From contig NC_092404.1 in the NCBI RefSeq assembly GCF_009017415.1, positions 2,542,001 to 2,606,000 on the forward strand: a DNA stretch of 64,000 bases. Direction: 5' to 3'. This document shows positions 1 through 11,684 of this stretch, in pieces (position 1 is the stretch's first letter; every line of letters begins with the position of its first letter). The DNA comes from Aspergillus flavus. Lineage: Eukaryota > Ascomycota > Eurotiomycetes > Eurotiales > Aspergillaceae. The position numbers and the translations under genes are program-made. The notes beneath the pieces are model-generated. The model saw nothing but the letters and a program-made list of their open reading frames with translations. It had not been told where the DNA came from and made no database searches.

Positions 1-2968
1 TAGGGTGGGCTATAGTTTGATATATGCATCGCATAAGCCAAAATGGGCGCAAGAGAAATGACTCAGGGCAGTGTTCTAAGGGCGCAGGCGCATTAGTTGC
101 AGTCGCATTTGGTGAACCGAGATTGGTTGGTGAGTGTATATGGCTGTCGAACAGATACAGCCCCCCACTTGGAAGACCATTAGGAGCAAAGGTTGCGCCA
201 GTCGGGGTGGGCAAAACTGGCCCTGCAGCACTCCCCGTCCCTTTCTGAATATCAAAAGGGGGAAACGCACTGCTGGGTGTGTCTGGTGAGTCGATTAAGG
301 TATCGGGCCCTGGGACTGACACATTCCTTGCTCGAAATGATTTCGGACCTGAGTTCAGCTTCCCTAAGTTATCTGGTGCTGACGGCACTTTCCCTATTGG
401 CCGGGCTAGTGACGGCAGTCTTGAAATTTCAAGATTGTTGTCCTCTTCCTGGGTCGTCGGCTTGTCGAGACTGGCATTTGCCCAAGTATCTTCACTGAAA
501 GACCCAATGGATGCGTTCCGTTTGTTCAAACGCACTCCTGAGCGTAAGACGGGAGTAGGAGCTAGGGTTTTGCTTGTCCGCATAGGAAAATTCATTGAAG
601 GTTCATCTTTAGGGAGGGGTGGGGGTGGGGAAAGGGCTGCAGGTTCCGAGGATTGACCCTGACTAGATATATCCGAGTCTGCTCCCAAGCGAGGTTTGGT
701 TTCGATCTTTAATTCTGTAGTTCTCTGACCGGACATTCTTCGAGCACGTACGCTCGGACCTGGCGTCGGGGCAGGGTTTTGTTTGGGCAAAACAGCAGGA
801 CCATTTGCCTGGGTTGGAAGAGGCTCTGCCACCTGTTTTGTCATTGCACTTACTTCAGGCAGAGCAGAGGCTTCTACAAGAGGAGATAACATTACCCCGG
901 TGGTGGTTGTGTTGGATACAGCCGAACTTTCCCAAGCCCTGCCGGAAAAGCTGCTAGAATCGGATTGTCGAGGGAGAGCTGACTTTGACTGGAGATCAAA
1001 GTTGAAGTCGTCCATGATATAACCCCTGGTCATCTCTTCCAATAAACGTTCTTCTTCTTCGGCTTCCTCATCCAGATAATCCAGGCCAACCCCGTGAGAG
1101 TGGTCAATTATAGACGGCTGTTGCAGATTGCGCACCTCTCGGCCACGGGCCATTGCTACTTGTGCTTCACGCTCGGCTTCCCTTACTTTCTGTTTCGCCA
1201 ACTCAATATTTCGACGAGCATTAGCCACAATGTCATCATCATTGTCTATGCCACCATTGTACTGTTCGTTTGGCTCAGTTACTGGCTCGAAACCCTCATC
1301 ATAGGCGGCCTCAACAGCGGCATCAAGAGCAGCATCAAATTCAGCCTCTGTGCCGTGGCTGAGATGGTGGCTCCCCCCGTGTCGTAGGTACAAAGATGAT
1401 ACTTTAGAGCGCGTGGAAGCCGGTGAAGAGGCGCCAGACTCATCGATCGTATCAAGCCAGGATGTCGACTCGTAAGCATCTTTCGCATGGGTACTCAATA
1501 AAGCCCAGTCATTATATCGAAGGTGATGCGCCGAATCATCATCTAGACTTAATGCCGTAGAGGCCTGCCCAGACTCAGAGTGCATCGCCATTTCTAGATG
1601 TCCATCCCTAGATGCTGTAAAGGATTCGGTTTGAGAAAGACTGTTCTGCTTGGTGGTGGATGGTGATAAGGTCAAGCAACATAGATCATCATCTATTGCA
1701 GAAGGTAATAACGACTGGCGCCTCACTGGGACTCGATCAGAGGCTAATACATTCGCTTCGTTTAGCACTGGCTGATGATCGTCAGAGCTACGCCGCAACG
1801 AGTTCACACTTTCGTTAAGCGATGGCTCATTCTCATCCTCTTCGATGGACTGGAACATTTCACTATAAGACTCCTGGCTGAGGGGTCTCTCTGGAAGAGC
1901 TTTGCTGTTTGGTTCCGTAAATGAGAAATCCATACGCTGCAGCTCCGTTACACGAATCATGTATGTGTCACGCTAGGAGATTTAGTCCCTGAGTATAAAG
2001 AGTGAAAAGGCCAAAATGAAGAAAAGAAGGGAAGGAATCGCTCAAAAAGCAAGACTCACAATTTCCTGAAGTTTTGACTTTTCATCCTCACCCCCGCTGC
2101 TTCTAAGCATAACAAGCTGTAATAGCTGGCAGGCATCATTGTAGGCTTCCATTGCGCCTTCAAAATTTGCCGCATTATCAAGAAGCACAGCAGTGTTGGC
2201 TTTCTGTAAAGCTTTAGACAGCATTGCCTTTTGGGAATGGCCCCGTCGCCGCTTCCCATGGTGTTGCTCCCTACCGGTAAGCATTTGGGAATTCTGGTTG
2301 ACTGCTTGCGCATCAGCACCGGATCTCGACCATGGATTTTGAAAGAGACTAGCAGCAATTGATGAGGAGCCGAGCGGCAGGTGATCCTGATGTGACGAAG
2401 CAGGATCTACAGCATTTGTCGAGGAGGCCGAGAAGTTACTGTGATCTCCAAGTTCGAGGACTCGCATGTAGTGACCCGTGGCAATCGAGTCCGAAGAATG
2501 ATGCCCTTGCAATGGACTTTCATTGTTCGTCGGTGCGGCAACCAGAGGAGAAAGACCTGAAATAGCGTTCCTCTCAGGACTTGCGCGAGCTTTGGGAGAG
2601 GTATAATCATGGTCGACAGATGCTTTAAAAGGGATCCCTTTATGGTAGCTATCATACTTAGGAGAACCTTTGCTGGATGACGTTGACTGGGACCAGCGAT
2701 TCAAACTGCCAAGGCCTTCTTGGATATGGTCACCTGGGCTAGTTGAAGGTGAGCCTGTAATCAACTCTGAGACAAGCTCGGGCCTTGTCGGTGTTACCGC
2801 TCCAAATCTAGAAGCAAGCTCTGTGCTATCAGAGCCTTTCTTTTTAAATCTATTCCAAGAATTGGCTCGCGATAAACGCGGAGCTGCTGTGTCTGCGGTG
2901 AACGGGTATTCTGGAGACATGGGTCTAGACGAACGTCCATGTCCTTCCGAAGTCAAATTATGGGCCAT
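1..2968 (-). CDS. MIT-domain protein, 3' end beyond the left edge
   Basis: Two exons are visible on the minus strand: 2968-2060 and 1972 down to the window edge, joined by an 87-nt intron (GTGAGT donor at 2059-2054, TAG acceptor at 1975-1973, phase 0). About 960 residues can be read and the frame is still open at base 1. Residues about 249-317 form an MIT (microtubule interacting and transport) helical hairpin: an Ala/Leu-rich first helix (start MLSKALQKAN), a helix with EAYNDACQLL, then, across the splice junction, KLQEI followed by RDTYMIRVTELQ. The rest is Ser/Pro-rich and probably disordered, with one acidic and basic coiled segment near 1050-1230. MIT domains usually bind ESCRT-III tails in endosomal and cytokinetic membrane work, so that role is inferred. 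The part after base 1, starting with a conserved-looking FLLRPFWLMR stretch, is missing. The start at 2968 is the first in-frame ATG of the exon. Confidence 0.87.
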
Positions 2969-5910
2969 GCTTACAAGGACCAGGCAATCAATGCCGTGTT
3001 AACAACACAACAGCAGAAACGGTCAGGTTTCACAGGGGAGAAGTGGGACGATATATAAACTGATAGAGGATGAGTGAGGGGCGTCTTCAAAATAACACGT
3101 CGCGCGTTGCACTGTGTTTTCGACTCGCCGTCGCAGGCGTCGCTCTTGGTTAAGTGTATGACAGCCAGTTCGAGATGGACAGGTCTATGATGGCGATTAA
3201 AGCGAAACGAATGGATCTTCCTAGATCCCAGAGGTGTGTAGTTTACAAATTTGGAGTGCGCCGCGAATGTGAGGGACGTCGCAAATATGTGTATGTGTGA
3301 CTGGCGTATTGTTCATCCTCTTCGGACTCTAAAAGCTGGTAGGTGAGGGCTACTCTGTAGCCTTGAGAGATTCCACATGTAATAATCGTAAGCCGGCTCC
3401 TCTGGCTCCCCTATTAGTAAGTACTTCCTTCAACACATGGTCCGTTACTCTGGCGCAATGGTGTCGTAAGAAAAGGAGATAATTATCTCGAATCGATGTG
3501 GAGTAGATAAATCATCATTGGTCGCTATACATCGTAATCGAAGTTCCGCTGCGCAATCTCTTCGGGAGAAGAAAAGAAGAAGAAGAAGAAGAAGAAGAAA
3601 ACCTGATCGCTATTATGGGTGGTAAACAGGTTTGAGGGCTCTGGGAGCTGCACTGTTGAATTGCCGTCAATGTGGCTTTCCGAGGATGTGGTAACCCAAG
3701 TCAATCCCTAAGATTTTAATAATAGAGCGGACCTTAAAATCCAACTACTGGGGGACAGTTAGCTAAACAAATAATGGTTGTGAGAGGACTAACGACAGTA
3801 TCTCATTGGCATCTTTACATTTGGAGAGTGGTCCGTGGGTAGGGTAACACGTACTGATTAAATCGTTCTTTCTGACGAAACGTGGGACGACGGAGGAACT
3901 AATGTGGGGTTGAATTGATTTGAATTCTTTTCGTCGAAGGTGCTGGATGAAACCAGTTGATGGTATAACCGCACCATAGATCCGATAATTATATACTCAG
4001 AGGAGAAAATTAGCCGATGTAAATGAGTTGCAATATAATGTGAAATATTTTGAGCCTGGAGAACAAAAAGGGGATTGATCCCGTGGCGATTTTCTTTTAG
4101 AGCGGGAAAAAAGGGGCCGCTGAGTACTTACAGTACTATGTATGTGTACATACATTCTAATCTCCCAATACTTATCATTATGCTCCACGCGAGTTCCATT
4201 GACTAGGTAGATACCTCTCCTCCTCCTAAACATCTACAAATAGATAAAGCTTTCTGGGTGGGAACGCTCTATGGAGTAACCAAACTGGTCTAGTATGCTC
4301 CAACAATGGCTGATATATGAGAACACCTGTAAGAAGATAGTACAATCAACAAAAAGAACCATGCAGTCCAATGGGATAGTTGGCCCTCGGTATGCCTTTT
4401 TTTTATCCTTCATTTTTGCTTGTTTCTTGTTCCCATATTTGACATGCAATAAACTGTACTGTTACCTACCTACCCGCTCACACATCCATTACCTACTAAC
4501 AGCATTACTGTGTAGAGAAGTATTACCCTTGTTTACAGCAATACCTTCATGTGTTACCAAAAAAGGTACTTTAGATAGTCCACTCCAGATCTCCGGGTTT
4601 TATGCAAGCCACACAACTGCACTGTTCTCCATGTCAACTGAGGACTCTGCGTTGTTACGTATAAGTAGAGAGTTACATTGTCCTGTATATATGGGTGTGA
4701 GACAATTTATTGCCTGTCCTCTTCTTGCCTTGAAGTCCCGTACTTCTTTCCTCGCATTTTACATGGTACGAATCCGTACTTCAGCATAGAGGTTTACACG
4801 AAAACATGGCAATAAGGTACACGTATGGTACTTATGTACCAGGGCCAAAAGATACTAAGTAGCCTGTATGTAAAAATGGTAAACACTGGATGGATATTCC
4901 CGTAGCTATATCCTAACAGGAAGATAGTATCGCCTGCTGCACCAAGCATAATCCATCCGGGGCGACCATTCCTGCTATCTTCGTAATCACGGTAATTACG
5001 TATGAGTGTTTCCCTTCATTGGCAAGCGTCTACTATGGGTTAAGATTCATCCCCAGACTATTTGTCTAGCATAGAGGGGCATTAGATGCATGTACCGGAG
5101 ATATTGAATAAGAACTAGGCTCCTCGCCTCCACACTACACAGCACGATGTCTTCTCTAATTATCCGCGGATCCTGTAAGTCCTGCTGAGCTCCAGACGAT
5201 ATGGTTATTTTGACCGAGCGACTCAGGGTTCCGAAGCCCAGAAGTGGGTGAGAGTCCTGTGCCCATGACCTACCACAGGTAGCATCATGATGAGCCGGTG
5301 CGTGTTTGACTCTTACTACCAAAAGCCAATACTATGTTGGATTGAGTAATACCTGCCTTGGTCGCAGAATTCTATGCCTTCAAATCGTTCGAAATTCGAA
5401 TGATTCGCAAGGCAACTCGTTGTATTGTAGTTTTGGCTTATGCCTAGGTCATGTTATGATAATTTTACAAATATCTCCCGTTATACTTCCACAAACCTGC
5501 TCCCAGTCCATGATGTCACACATATTGCAAAAGTATTTATGTCTAACAAGTAGAGGCTAAATAGTTATATTTCATCTAGACTCATAACAATATCAATTTG
5601 TATGTACTAGGTATGTCCGTATCAGTTCCGACAACAGGAATTTTTGGCATTAGGATTATAGGACATCAACGCAAGCGTCGTAACTAGAACTGTGCACGAT
5701 ACAGACGGGATGCACGTCATATTTAGCATACCGGCTTAATACGACCTGCTATTGGCATAAGAAACCAGCACGTTAAGACGTTACAATGTATCAAGGCTAT
5801 GCGCATACATTAACACAGAGTCTGAAGGCTTGAAACCATCTTGCAGACCATGGCGTGCCTAGATTTATTTGTAAACACCATTTCTACTTCGTCTTTGACT
5901 TCTTAGAAAA
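2969..5910. other. Gene-free spacer, 2.9 kb
   Basis: No convincing gene was found on either strand. Open frames here are short (up to 164 codons at 4295-4789 plus), have no recognisable domain and lack convincing splice partners. The stretch should hold the promoter and 5' leader of the MIT gene (right after 2968) and the 3' UTR of the PC4 gene (left of 5911). A (GAA)8 run lies at 3576-3599. This is the longest gap in the gene-rich part and could hide a non-coding RNA or a decayed insertion, but nothing in the sequence shows it. Confidence 0.6.
3576..3599. repeat. (GAA)8 microsatellite
   Basis: Eight uninterrupted GAA triplets lie in a purine-rich tract in the spacer upstream of the MIT-domain gene. 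Confidence 0.9.
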
Positions 5911-6503
5911 CTACTCCTCACTCTCATCCTCCTCGCTTGTCGCTTCAATGTTTTTCCTTGGCGGGTGCGAGGCTCCACGTTCACTATCATCACCATCACC
6001 AGAGGCTTCATTGTGGTCTTCGTTTGAGATACTATGTCCGCCGGCGTAATCTGGTCGTGGAACAGACACTCCAATATCCTTTAGTGTAAGCTCAATATCA
6101 GGCAATAAGGTGACAAGGGAGGCAAATTGGTCGATTGGCAACGAAATGCCCTGTATGAATCATCAGCGAGACGCGCCAACAGTATGATGAAGATGGCTAC
6201 AGAGGGACCAACTTTCTTGCCGGGAAGCTCTTGGCCATCTTTCTCGTAGTATTCCCTAATATTAACCAGTGTCTTTCCTCGAAATGAGGAAATAGTGACA
6301 CGACGCATTTTTGATATTTCCCAGTAATGATCCCCATTTGCATCAACATTTCCAGTAGCACCCGTACGACGTTTGCTAGAGTCGCAAGCGGCGCCGCTTC
6401 TGCTTGAAGTAAACTTCGTTCTTTTCAACTGGGGATGTTCATCGTTTACAATTTCACCAGCTCCAGACGCGCGCTTTCTGAGCCCGGAAGTCATGACATA
6501 CAC
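5911..6503 (-). CDS. sub1: PC4/Sub1 transcriptional coactivator
   Basis: Two exons, 6503-6213 and 6150-5911, are separated by a 62-nt intron (GTTGGT donor, CAG acceptor, phase 0). The product is 176 residues, or 173 if the fourth codon (Met) is used. The N-terminus is basic. Residues about 59-120 are the PC4 single-strand DNA-binding fold: YWEISKMRRVTISSFRGKT, then VNIREYYEKDG, ELPGKK and, after the splice, GISLPIDQF with an LLPDIE helix. The C-terminal tail is acidic and Ser-rich. PC4/Sub1 proteins bind single-stranded DNA and help RNA polymerase II initiation, elongation and genome stability in the nucleus. The match to the family fold is clear across the splice site. Transcript direction is the same as the downstream PXA-PX gene neighbour; 313 bp separate them. 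Confidence 0.93.
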
Positions 6504-6816
6504 TATTCTTCAAATGTAATTTATATGCGTAGAACAGGTGAAGGAAGTCCGTGCTGATCTTTGATAAATGAGTCTGTCAGCAAAATTGATGTAGAGCTAC
6601 GGAGACAGTACTACAAGATACAGGACAGAGCTCTTATCTTGACTTATCATCACGTGATTACATACTAGAAGTTAGAAATCAGCTACTATTGTCACATAGT
6701 CGAAAACGACCATTATGACTACTGTGTAAGCAACTCGGGAATATTCGGGCGTATAGGACCACGGGTTAACCTATACCCAAACAGCACTCATTCTAATTCG
6801 TGATAGTAAGGGCACC
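6504..6816. other. Spacer between two minus-strand genes
   Basis: These 313 bp should hold the promoter and 5' leader of the PC4 gene and the terminator region of the PXA-PX gene. No gene, clear TATA box or RNA gene was recognised. Confidence 0.6.
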
Positions 6817-9800
6817 TTAAAAAATTACGGACCTCAATGCCTGTATGAGAACAGAAAACACAAGCCCTCGCGCAATTATTGGGACCTGGAGACTATCGAA
6901 TACCTTCTCGAGAGCTTCACGACTGGCAGCTGCTCCCATTACACTTGTCAAGGCTTGTGGCAGCCCTTTCTGCACGAAAGCTTTTCGTGCAGTCTCCCTT
7001 AGACGCTCTTTTTCGGCATCGTTAGGTGCGGAAGGCCAAGACTTCAACTCAGCTTCCGTTGGGAAGACATTCTCACGAAGTTTGGTGATATACAAGCCGA
7101 GCGCTTCATCAGAGGTGTTGGACTCAATTATTGATCCTTGTAACAAGCCGCGAATCGTCTCTAAACTTGGATTCCCGGGGCGTAATATGTATGATTTGGC
7201 CGCATTCAATAGAGTCCGGCGTATATTCCAGGCAGATGACAGTGTATATAATTCATTTATCACTGCAAAAAGGAGTTCCACAGCTATCCGGGTTTCTTCT
7301 TGGGTTATAGGGCTGCCTCGGCCATCTGAACTATTTTGCGCAGCAGTATTCGCCCGCTCCTCAATTTGGGTACTGGTATCTTCCTCCCTGCGCCTATCCG
7401 ACGAGTGTGATAGTTTTAGCGAATCATGATGTCTGGGATCCAGGCTAGAGGAAGGAGCAACTCGCTCTGTTTCTGCGGCGAGAGCCTGGAGTGAGCCCTC
7501 TGCATTTTCTGCCAGGCTATCGAGAGGTATGTCCTGACAGGGTTTGCCTCCCTTTACAGCTGTGGTACCAGACGCAGTTTCAAATAGTGGCGAACTATGC
7601 CTCTGAGACCTGGAGGATAACCGAGCATCGTACATTCCAGTATATGGCTCCAGGGAATGTCGTCTCAGATTTCCAGCGTCATCAGACTTGCGCGGAGGGG
7701 GCTCATTTGGCTGCGTGGGGGTATGGATATTCTGATTATGACTATTTGAAATCAAATTCGATGAAGTCTTCTTGATAGACTTCACGCCGAATACCCCGGT
7801 CATGCCACCGAAAACGGCCTTGCTGCCGTCGGAAACGCCTTTTGGTGCATTTGCTAAGACACCTAGAACCCCCTTTCCGACATTTTCGAGGGAAGCCTGA
7901 CTCGGAAAAGAGAACCCAGCCTTTGGGGATGTGCCCGCAGATGCAGGGCCAAGACTTCCACCCTTCTTAAGGAACCGCTTCATTCTTTCACTCTCTGCTA
8001 GAGATTCGTTTTGAAGGGCATCTTGGAGGTATCGCTCCAAGCTCCTCGCCAATGCTTGTTTTGTCTGCCCTTTCCAGTCAGGCAGGATAGGATGATCGTC
8101 TTTAAACTTCTGAACTCCACTCAATCTTGAAATCGTTTCCAATGTCTCATGGAGTGACTCGAAGTCTGTGTAGTTCCTGAAAACCATCCATCCTGTGCAA
8201 CACGCGGATGCCGGCTCAATTTGGACTAAATAATTTGATATAGGTTTTGATCGCAGCAATGTTTCATCTCCCGGATCTAAGCCATCATCTACCGTTATAG
8301 AAGCTCGATGGAGAGTCAGGGTGGTATGTATGTCGTTATCCGATGTTTGATTCAATGACAAGGAACTTGCGGAATGTAGCGAAGACAGCGAGGGGGGTCG
8401 CCTTGCAGGACTTAGTTCGAATGCATTTTCAGATGCAGACTCCTGCATCTTCTGAGTCCGCTTGGCGTTCACATTCTCAAACACTGGTTGCGTTCTAGTA
8501 TCATACTCAACACTTTCCTTCCCATGATTGGACTGTGAAATGAGAGCCTCTCCGCTTGAAAAAAATGGGATTTGAGAATCACCGTATACCAACTGCTCAG
8601 CATTCTGATGCTGCAAGTCTTGTGCTGCGATCATGGCACTTAGTCGCTTAGCTTCCGCCATGGCTTCCTCAGTTGCCTTATCTATATGGGCAGTCTCTGA
8701 ACCCAGTTTCCTTTCATTCAATGACATTGAAAGAGGCATATTTACTTCTTTGGAACCCTTGGCTGTAGTTATACTATTAGTTCGCGCCCCTTCGACACCG
8801 GCGTCAATTGCACTCATGATTTCAGATTCGCCTTCATTAAGAAGATGAATGATCCATCCATTGATAAACTCTGGACGTGATAGACTCGAGATGATGGATT
8901 CGAGGACAACACCGGCTAAGATTTCGCGAAGGAAATCCCTTAGAGGAGGCAGCGCGTAGGCTTTCGGGTCCAAAAAGCTGGCCAATATATCGTCCGCTAT
9001 CAAATTGAGTTTCTTATGCTGTTGTTGGCCTGCTAAGACATTTGCTAAACTGCTCTCCGGCGACAATTCTAGGTAACGCTGGATAGTTTGCTCGGGCGTC
9101 ATAGTGGGTCCAATGGTCTCAAAAGCTGTAGACAGTTCATTCAAGAATACGATTAATATGGAGGATGAATTTGTGAGGAATTCCAAGAAAGTGTCTGCTG
9201 CCCGTTTACGTGAGAGGTGTGTTGACACAGAGGTGATAAAGCTGATCAATGTCCTCCGGCAGGAGAGAGGAAACGACCTCTCGAACGGCAAGATCGGTTC
9301 ATACCAACAACTTTCTCTTCGGTAAGCTCTTGTCTTATTTAGAAAGGTGGAACCTTACTTGACATAGTCCCTGATCACCGCGTCGGTCAATGATTCCAAC
9401 GCGGCAGCTGTCCCTGGACGAAAAGAAGTGTAGTCTGGTTCTATTTGAGCCACGTCATGTAAAACCTTCTGGATGTTATCGTGGCTTAATCCAATTCCTG
9501 AGGTATTGCGTTCCGGCCAATCAAGCAACCTATGAGCTATATCCAAGCCCGTTTCTCTTCTCCTAGGAAGTCGGCAATTCAATTCATGCCCAGAGGAATG
9601 AGTACTCGCCCCCTCCCATGACGCATGTAGGACAATGCCACTGGCTACCCCAATAAGGAGTAGGCCAAGTCTTCCCAGAAGAATATATGTTACGCCTACC
9701 AAGCCAGCAAAGACGACGAGCAGAACTTCATTGCTAGCAGTAGAAAGGAAACCAATGACGAAATCAACAAGCTCTTTTGACTGCGCTGTATTGGACCCAT

Positions 9801-9909
9801 GGTTGTTTGGGCCGGCTTGTTGTTCTGCAGCACTTGCTTGGTCGGGGAGGTCAGGTTCACTTGGCTGAAAAGGAGCATCATCGGGAGTGTCCATGGTTAT
9901 TGACCCCAT
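6817..9909 (-). CDS. PXA-PX-Nexin_C membrane protein (Mdm1/SNX13-14-25-like)
   Basis: Two exons, 9909-9359 and 9310-6817, are joined by a 48-nt intron (GTAAGG donor, phase 2). The join restores DYVNCWYEPILPFE, a typical PXA segment. The product is 1014 residues. Order: about 45 polar residues; two hydrophobic segments near 50-75 and 78-95 (likely membrane anchor); PXA domain about 115-340; Ser-rich linker; PX phosphoinositide-binding domain about 510-630 (contains VFRNYTDFESLHETLE and the LPDWKG loop); linker; and a sorting-nexin C-terminal domain about 848-1014. This order matches yeast Mdm1 and animal SNX13/14/25, which tether the ER to vacuoles, endosomes or lipid droplets. That cellular role is inferred from the family. 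The predicted RGS domain of animal SNX13/14/25 is not seen. Confidence 0.92.
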
Positions 9910-10627
9910 GAAATGACAGTATTCGCCACAGTGGTTGGTAAGCAGTTCTAGAAGGAGTTTAAAACCACCACTTGTTCATTTATAATTGACAAGTTGGACA
10001 GGCGCGGGTGTGTTTGTTCCCAGCCACTGCTCCTATGTGAAATTCATGGTACAGTAAATAGCAATTGCAGTGGGCATGCTAGCTGGACCGATACCCGACG
10101 GGAATGTATTGGTACAACCATGGGATCAACCTTATTCGTGTGCATTATCACCACAGTAGAGGGGAAATTATGTGCATACGTATATATATACGAGTTTCAT
10201 GAAAATTATACGATCTTAGGTGTAGATACAGAGGCATATCTCTAATTAAAGGTAGATGATGCTGTTGATAACACTACATTCCAAGTACATGACGGCAACT
10301 TTAGGTTATAAAAGCACCCATCCAAGACTAAGAAAGTACTGGTTAGAAATTATTGAAGATGTCTCCGTTCATTATTGCCTTGTTTCACTGCCGAAAACAA
10401 GGTATCTAAAGCAGTAGAATGGAATTATTCTCCGCCATCCGAGTGAATCCAGGCATTCAAAGTACATGTTTTTCATGCCAGATGTAAAGATGATAGCGGT
10501 GCTAATAACATCAATAGAGCAACTTTGGAGTTTTTGTTCCCCTATCTTTCTTCGAGGCCATCTGGCCCTTGTAATTTTTCATGCCTGCAATATCGATACA
10601 ACCTGGTGAATCCCCACACAGGCGAGT
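9910..10627. other. Spacer with no gene seen
   Basis: These 718 bp lie between the start of the PXA-PX gene and the stop of the thioesterase gene, both minus strand. They contain a 14-bp perfect palindrome of alternating TA flanked by CG (10179-10192) and no supported reading frame. Confidence 0.6.
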
Positions 10628-11098
10628 TCATCGTATTCTGATATATTTTGTATGGGTTCCATGTGCAACAATGGTTGTCTGTCCAGTCTCGGTCCTTTTA
10701 GAGATGATGATTGATGTGAAAGCAAGTGACTTCCCCACTTTATTAGCCCGACCCTCAATCTCCAGCCAGTCCCCAGTGGTCGCCGTAGAAAGGTAATTGA
10801 CATGAATATCTGTGCTCACCCCCGTAGAGTCAAGGCCATAGGAAGCGATTGCCAATCCGCCTGCCCAGTCAGTGACGCAGGCCGAGAAAACACCATGTAA
10901 AGTACCCTTTGAATTAAGGTGGTGAGGAGCGACTTGAATGCGAGAGTGAAACACGCCTTTTTCGGCATTGTAAATATCGATATCATTAAGAAGAAAGGCA
11001 TATATGGGACTAGCGACTCGGATACGCTCCCAGGCTCTCTGGACTTGTTGTAGCTCTGGGCCCATATTATATTGTTGTGCGTTGTTTGGCGCTTCCAT
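10628..11098 (-). CDS. Hotdog-fold acyl-CoA thioesterase-like protein
   Basis: This is a single-exon gene of 156 residues, the usual length for a one-domain hotdog thioesterase of the PaaI/ACOT13 group. The signature helix region is HLNSKGTLHG (residues 60-69) followed by Asp77 in ACVTDWAGGLA. In the family, the Asn-Gly-Leu-His-Gly turn and this acidic residue build the active site. The second Gly of the common HGG motif is Val here. Later strands TDIHVNYLSTA and SLAFTSIIISKR fit the central sheet. Family members hydrolyse acyl-CoA thioesters; the substrate cannot be told from sequence. No targeting peptide is obvious. The first ATG of the open frame, at 11098, is used as start; a 7-bp direct repeat (CTTCCATG twice) lies just upstream. 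Confidence 0.88.
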   Translation of the reverse strand: MEAPNNAQQYNMGPELQQVQRAWERIRVASPIYAFLLNDIDIYNAEKGVFHSRIQVAPHHLNSKGTLHGVFSACVTDWAGGLAIASYGLDSTGVSTDIHVNYLSTATTGDWLEIEGRANKVGKSLAFTSIIISKRTETGQTTIVAHGTHTKYIRIR

Positions 11099-11684
11099 GC
11101 TTCCATGCTTCCAATGGAAAATTGAGAGGGAAAAGAAAGGTGCCCTGCGGAAATGAAGAAGGCAAAGGATTTATTTCTTGGGGGCGGCCCTCACAATTAA
11201 ATTAATTATACGAAGGATACTAGTGCCGGTCGTATTTATGTACTGCACGGGCTCATCCGAAAACTGCCTGAAATCTATATGCAGTATAGCTATGTTAAGA
11301 TTAGGAAGGCGTAAGTACTTATTACTTTCCGAAAAAATTAATTATTCTCTACTCCATACATTGACGAGTATCACTGATAGCTATGGTAGAATTCGCCTAA
11401 CAGTTAGGTATACCATACCATGCAGGTAACCCAGTAAGGCAGACTACTCGAAAATTTAAGCTTGTGGAAGCAATGCAGCTTTTACTGAATGGATATTTAC
11501 ATACTTCAGCTTTATAATGATATACTAGTAAAGGCATACAACAGCAGACGCGAACCACCAGTCTGTGAGCATCTACCATGTATATCATAGATTGTATAGC
11601 CCTGGTTCCTCCCCTCTCCCACTCCTCCTCCTCCTTTTAAAGGCACAGTGAATCCCTATAACTTAGACGTAAAGACCGTCTCAA
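11099..11684. other. Spacer with no gene seen
   Basis: These 586 bp lie between the thioesterase start and the last exon of the DDHD phospholipase, both minus strand. They should hold the thioesterase promoter and the phospholipase 3' UTR. The open frames present are short and have no recognisable domain. Confidence 0.6.

Noticed and set aside
4295..4789. 164-codon open frame in the long spacer, plus strand
   Set aside because: No domain or repeat pattern, composition looks like random translation, and no splice partner or homologue is recognisable.
5047..5322. 91-codon open frame, minus strand
   Set aside because: No recognisable family or supporting signals. I also looked for a tRNA-like fold here and found no valid arms or B box.
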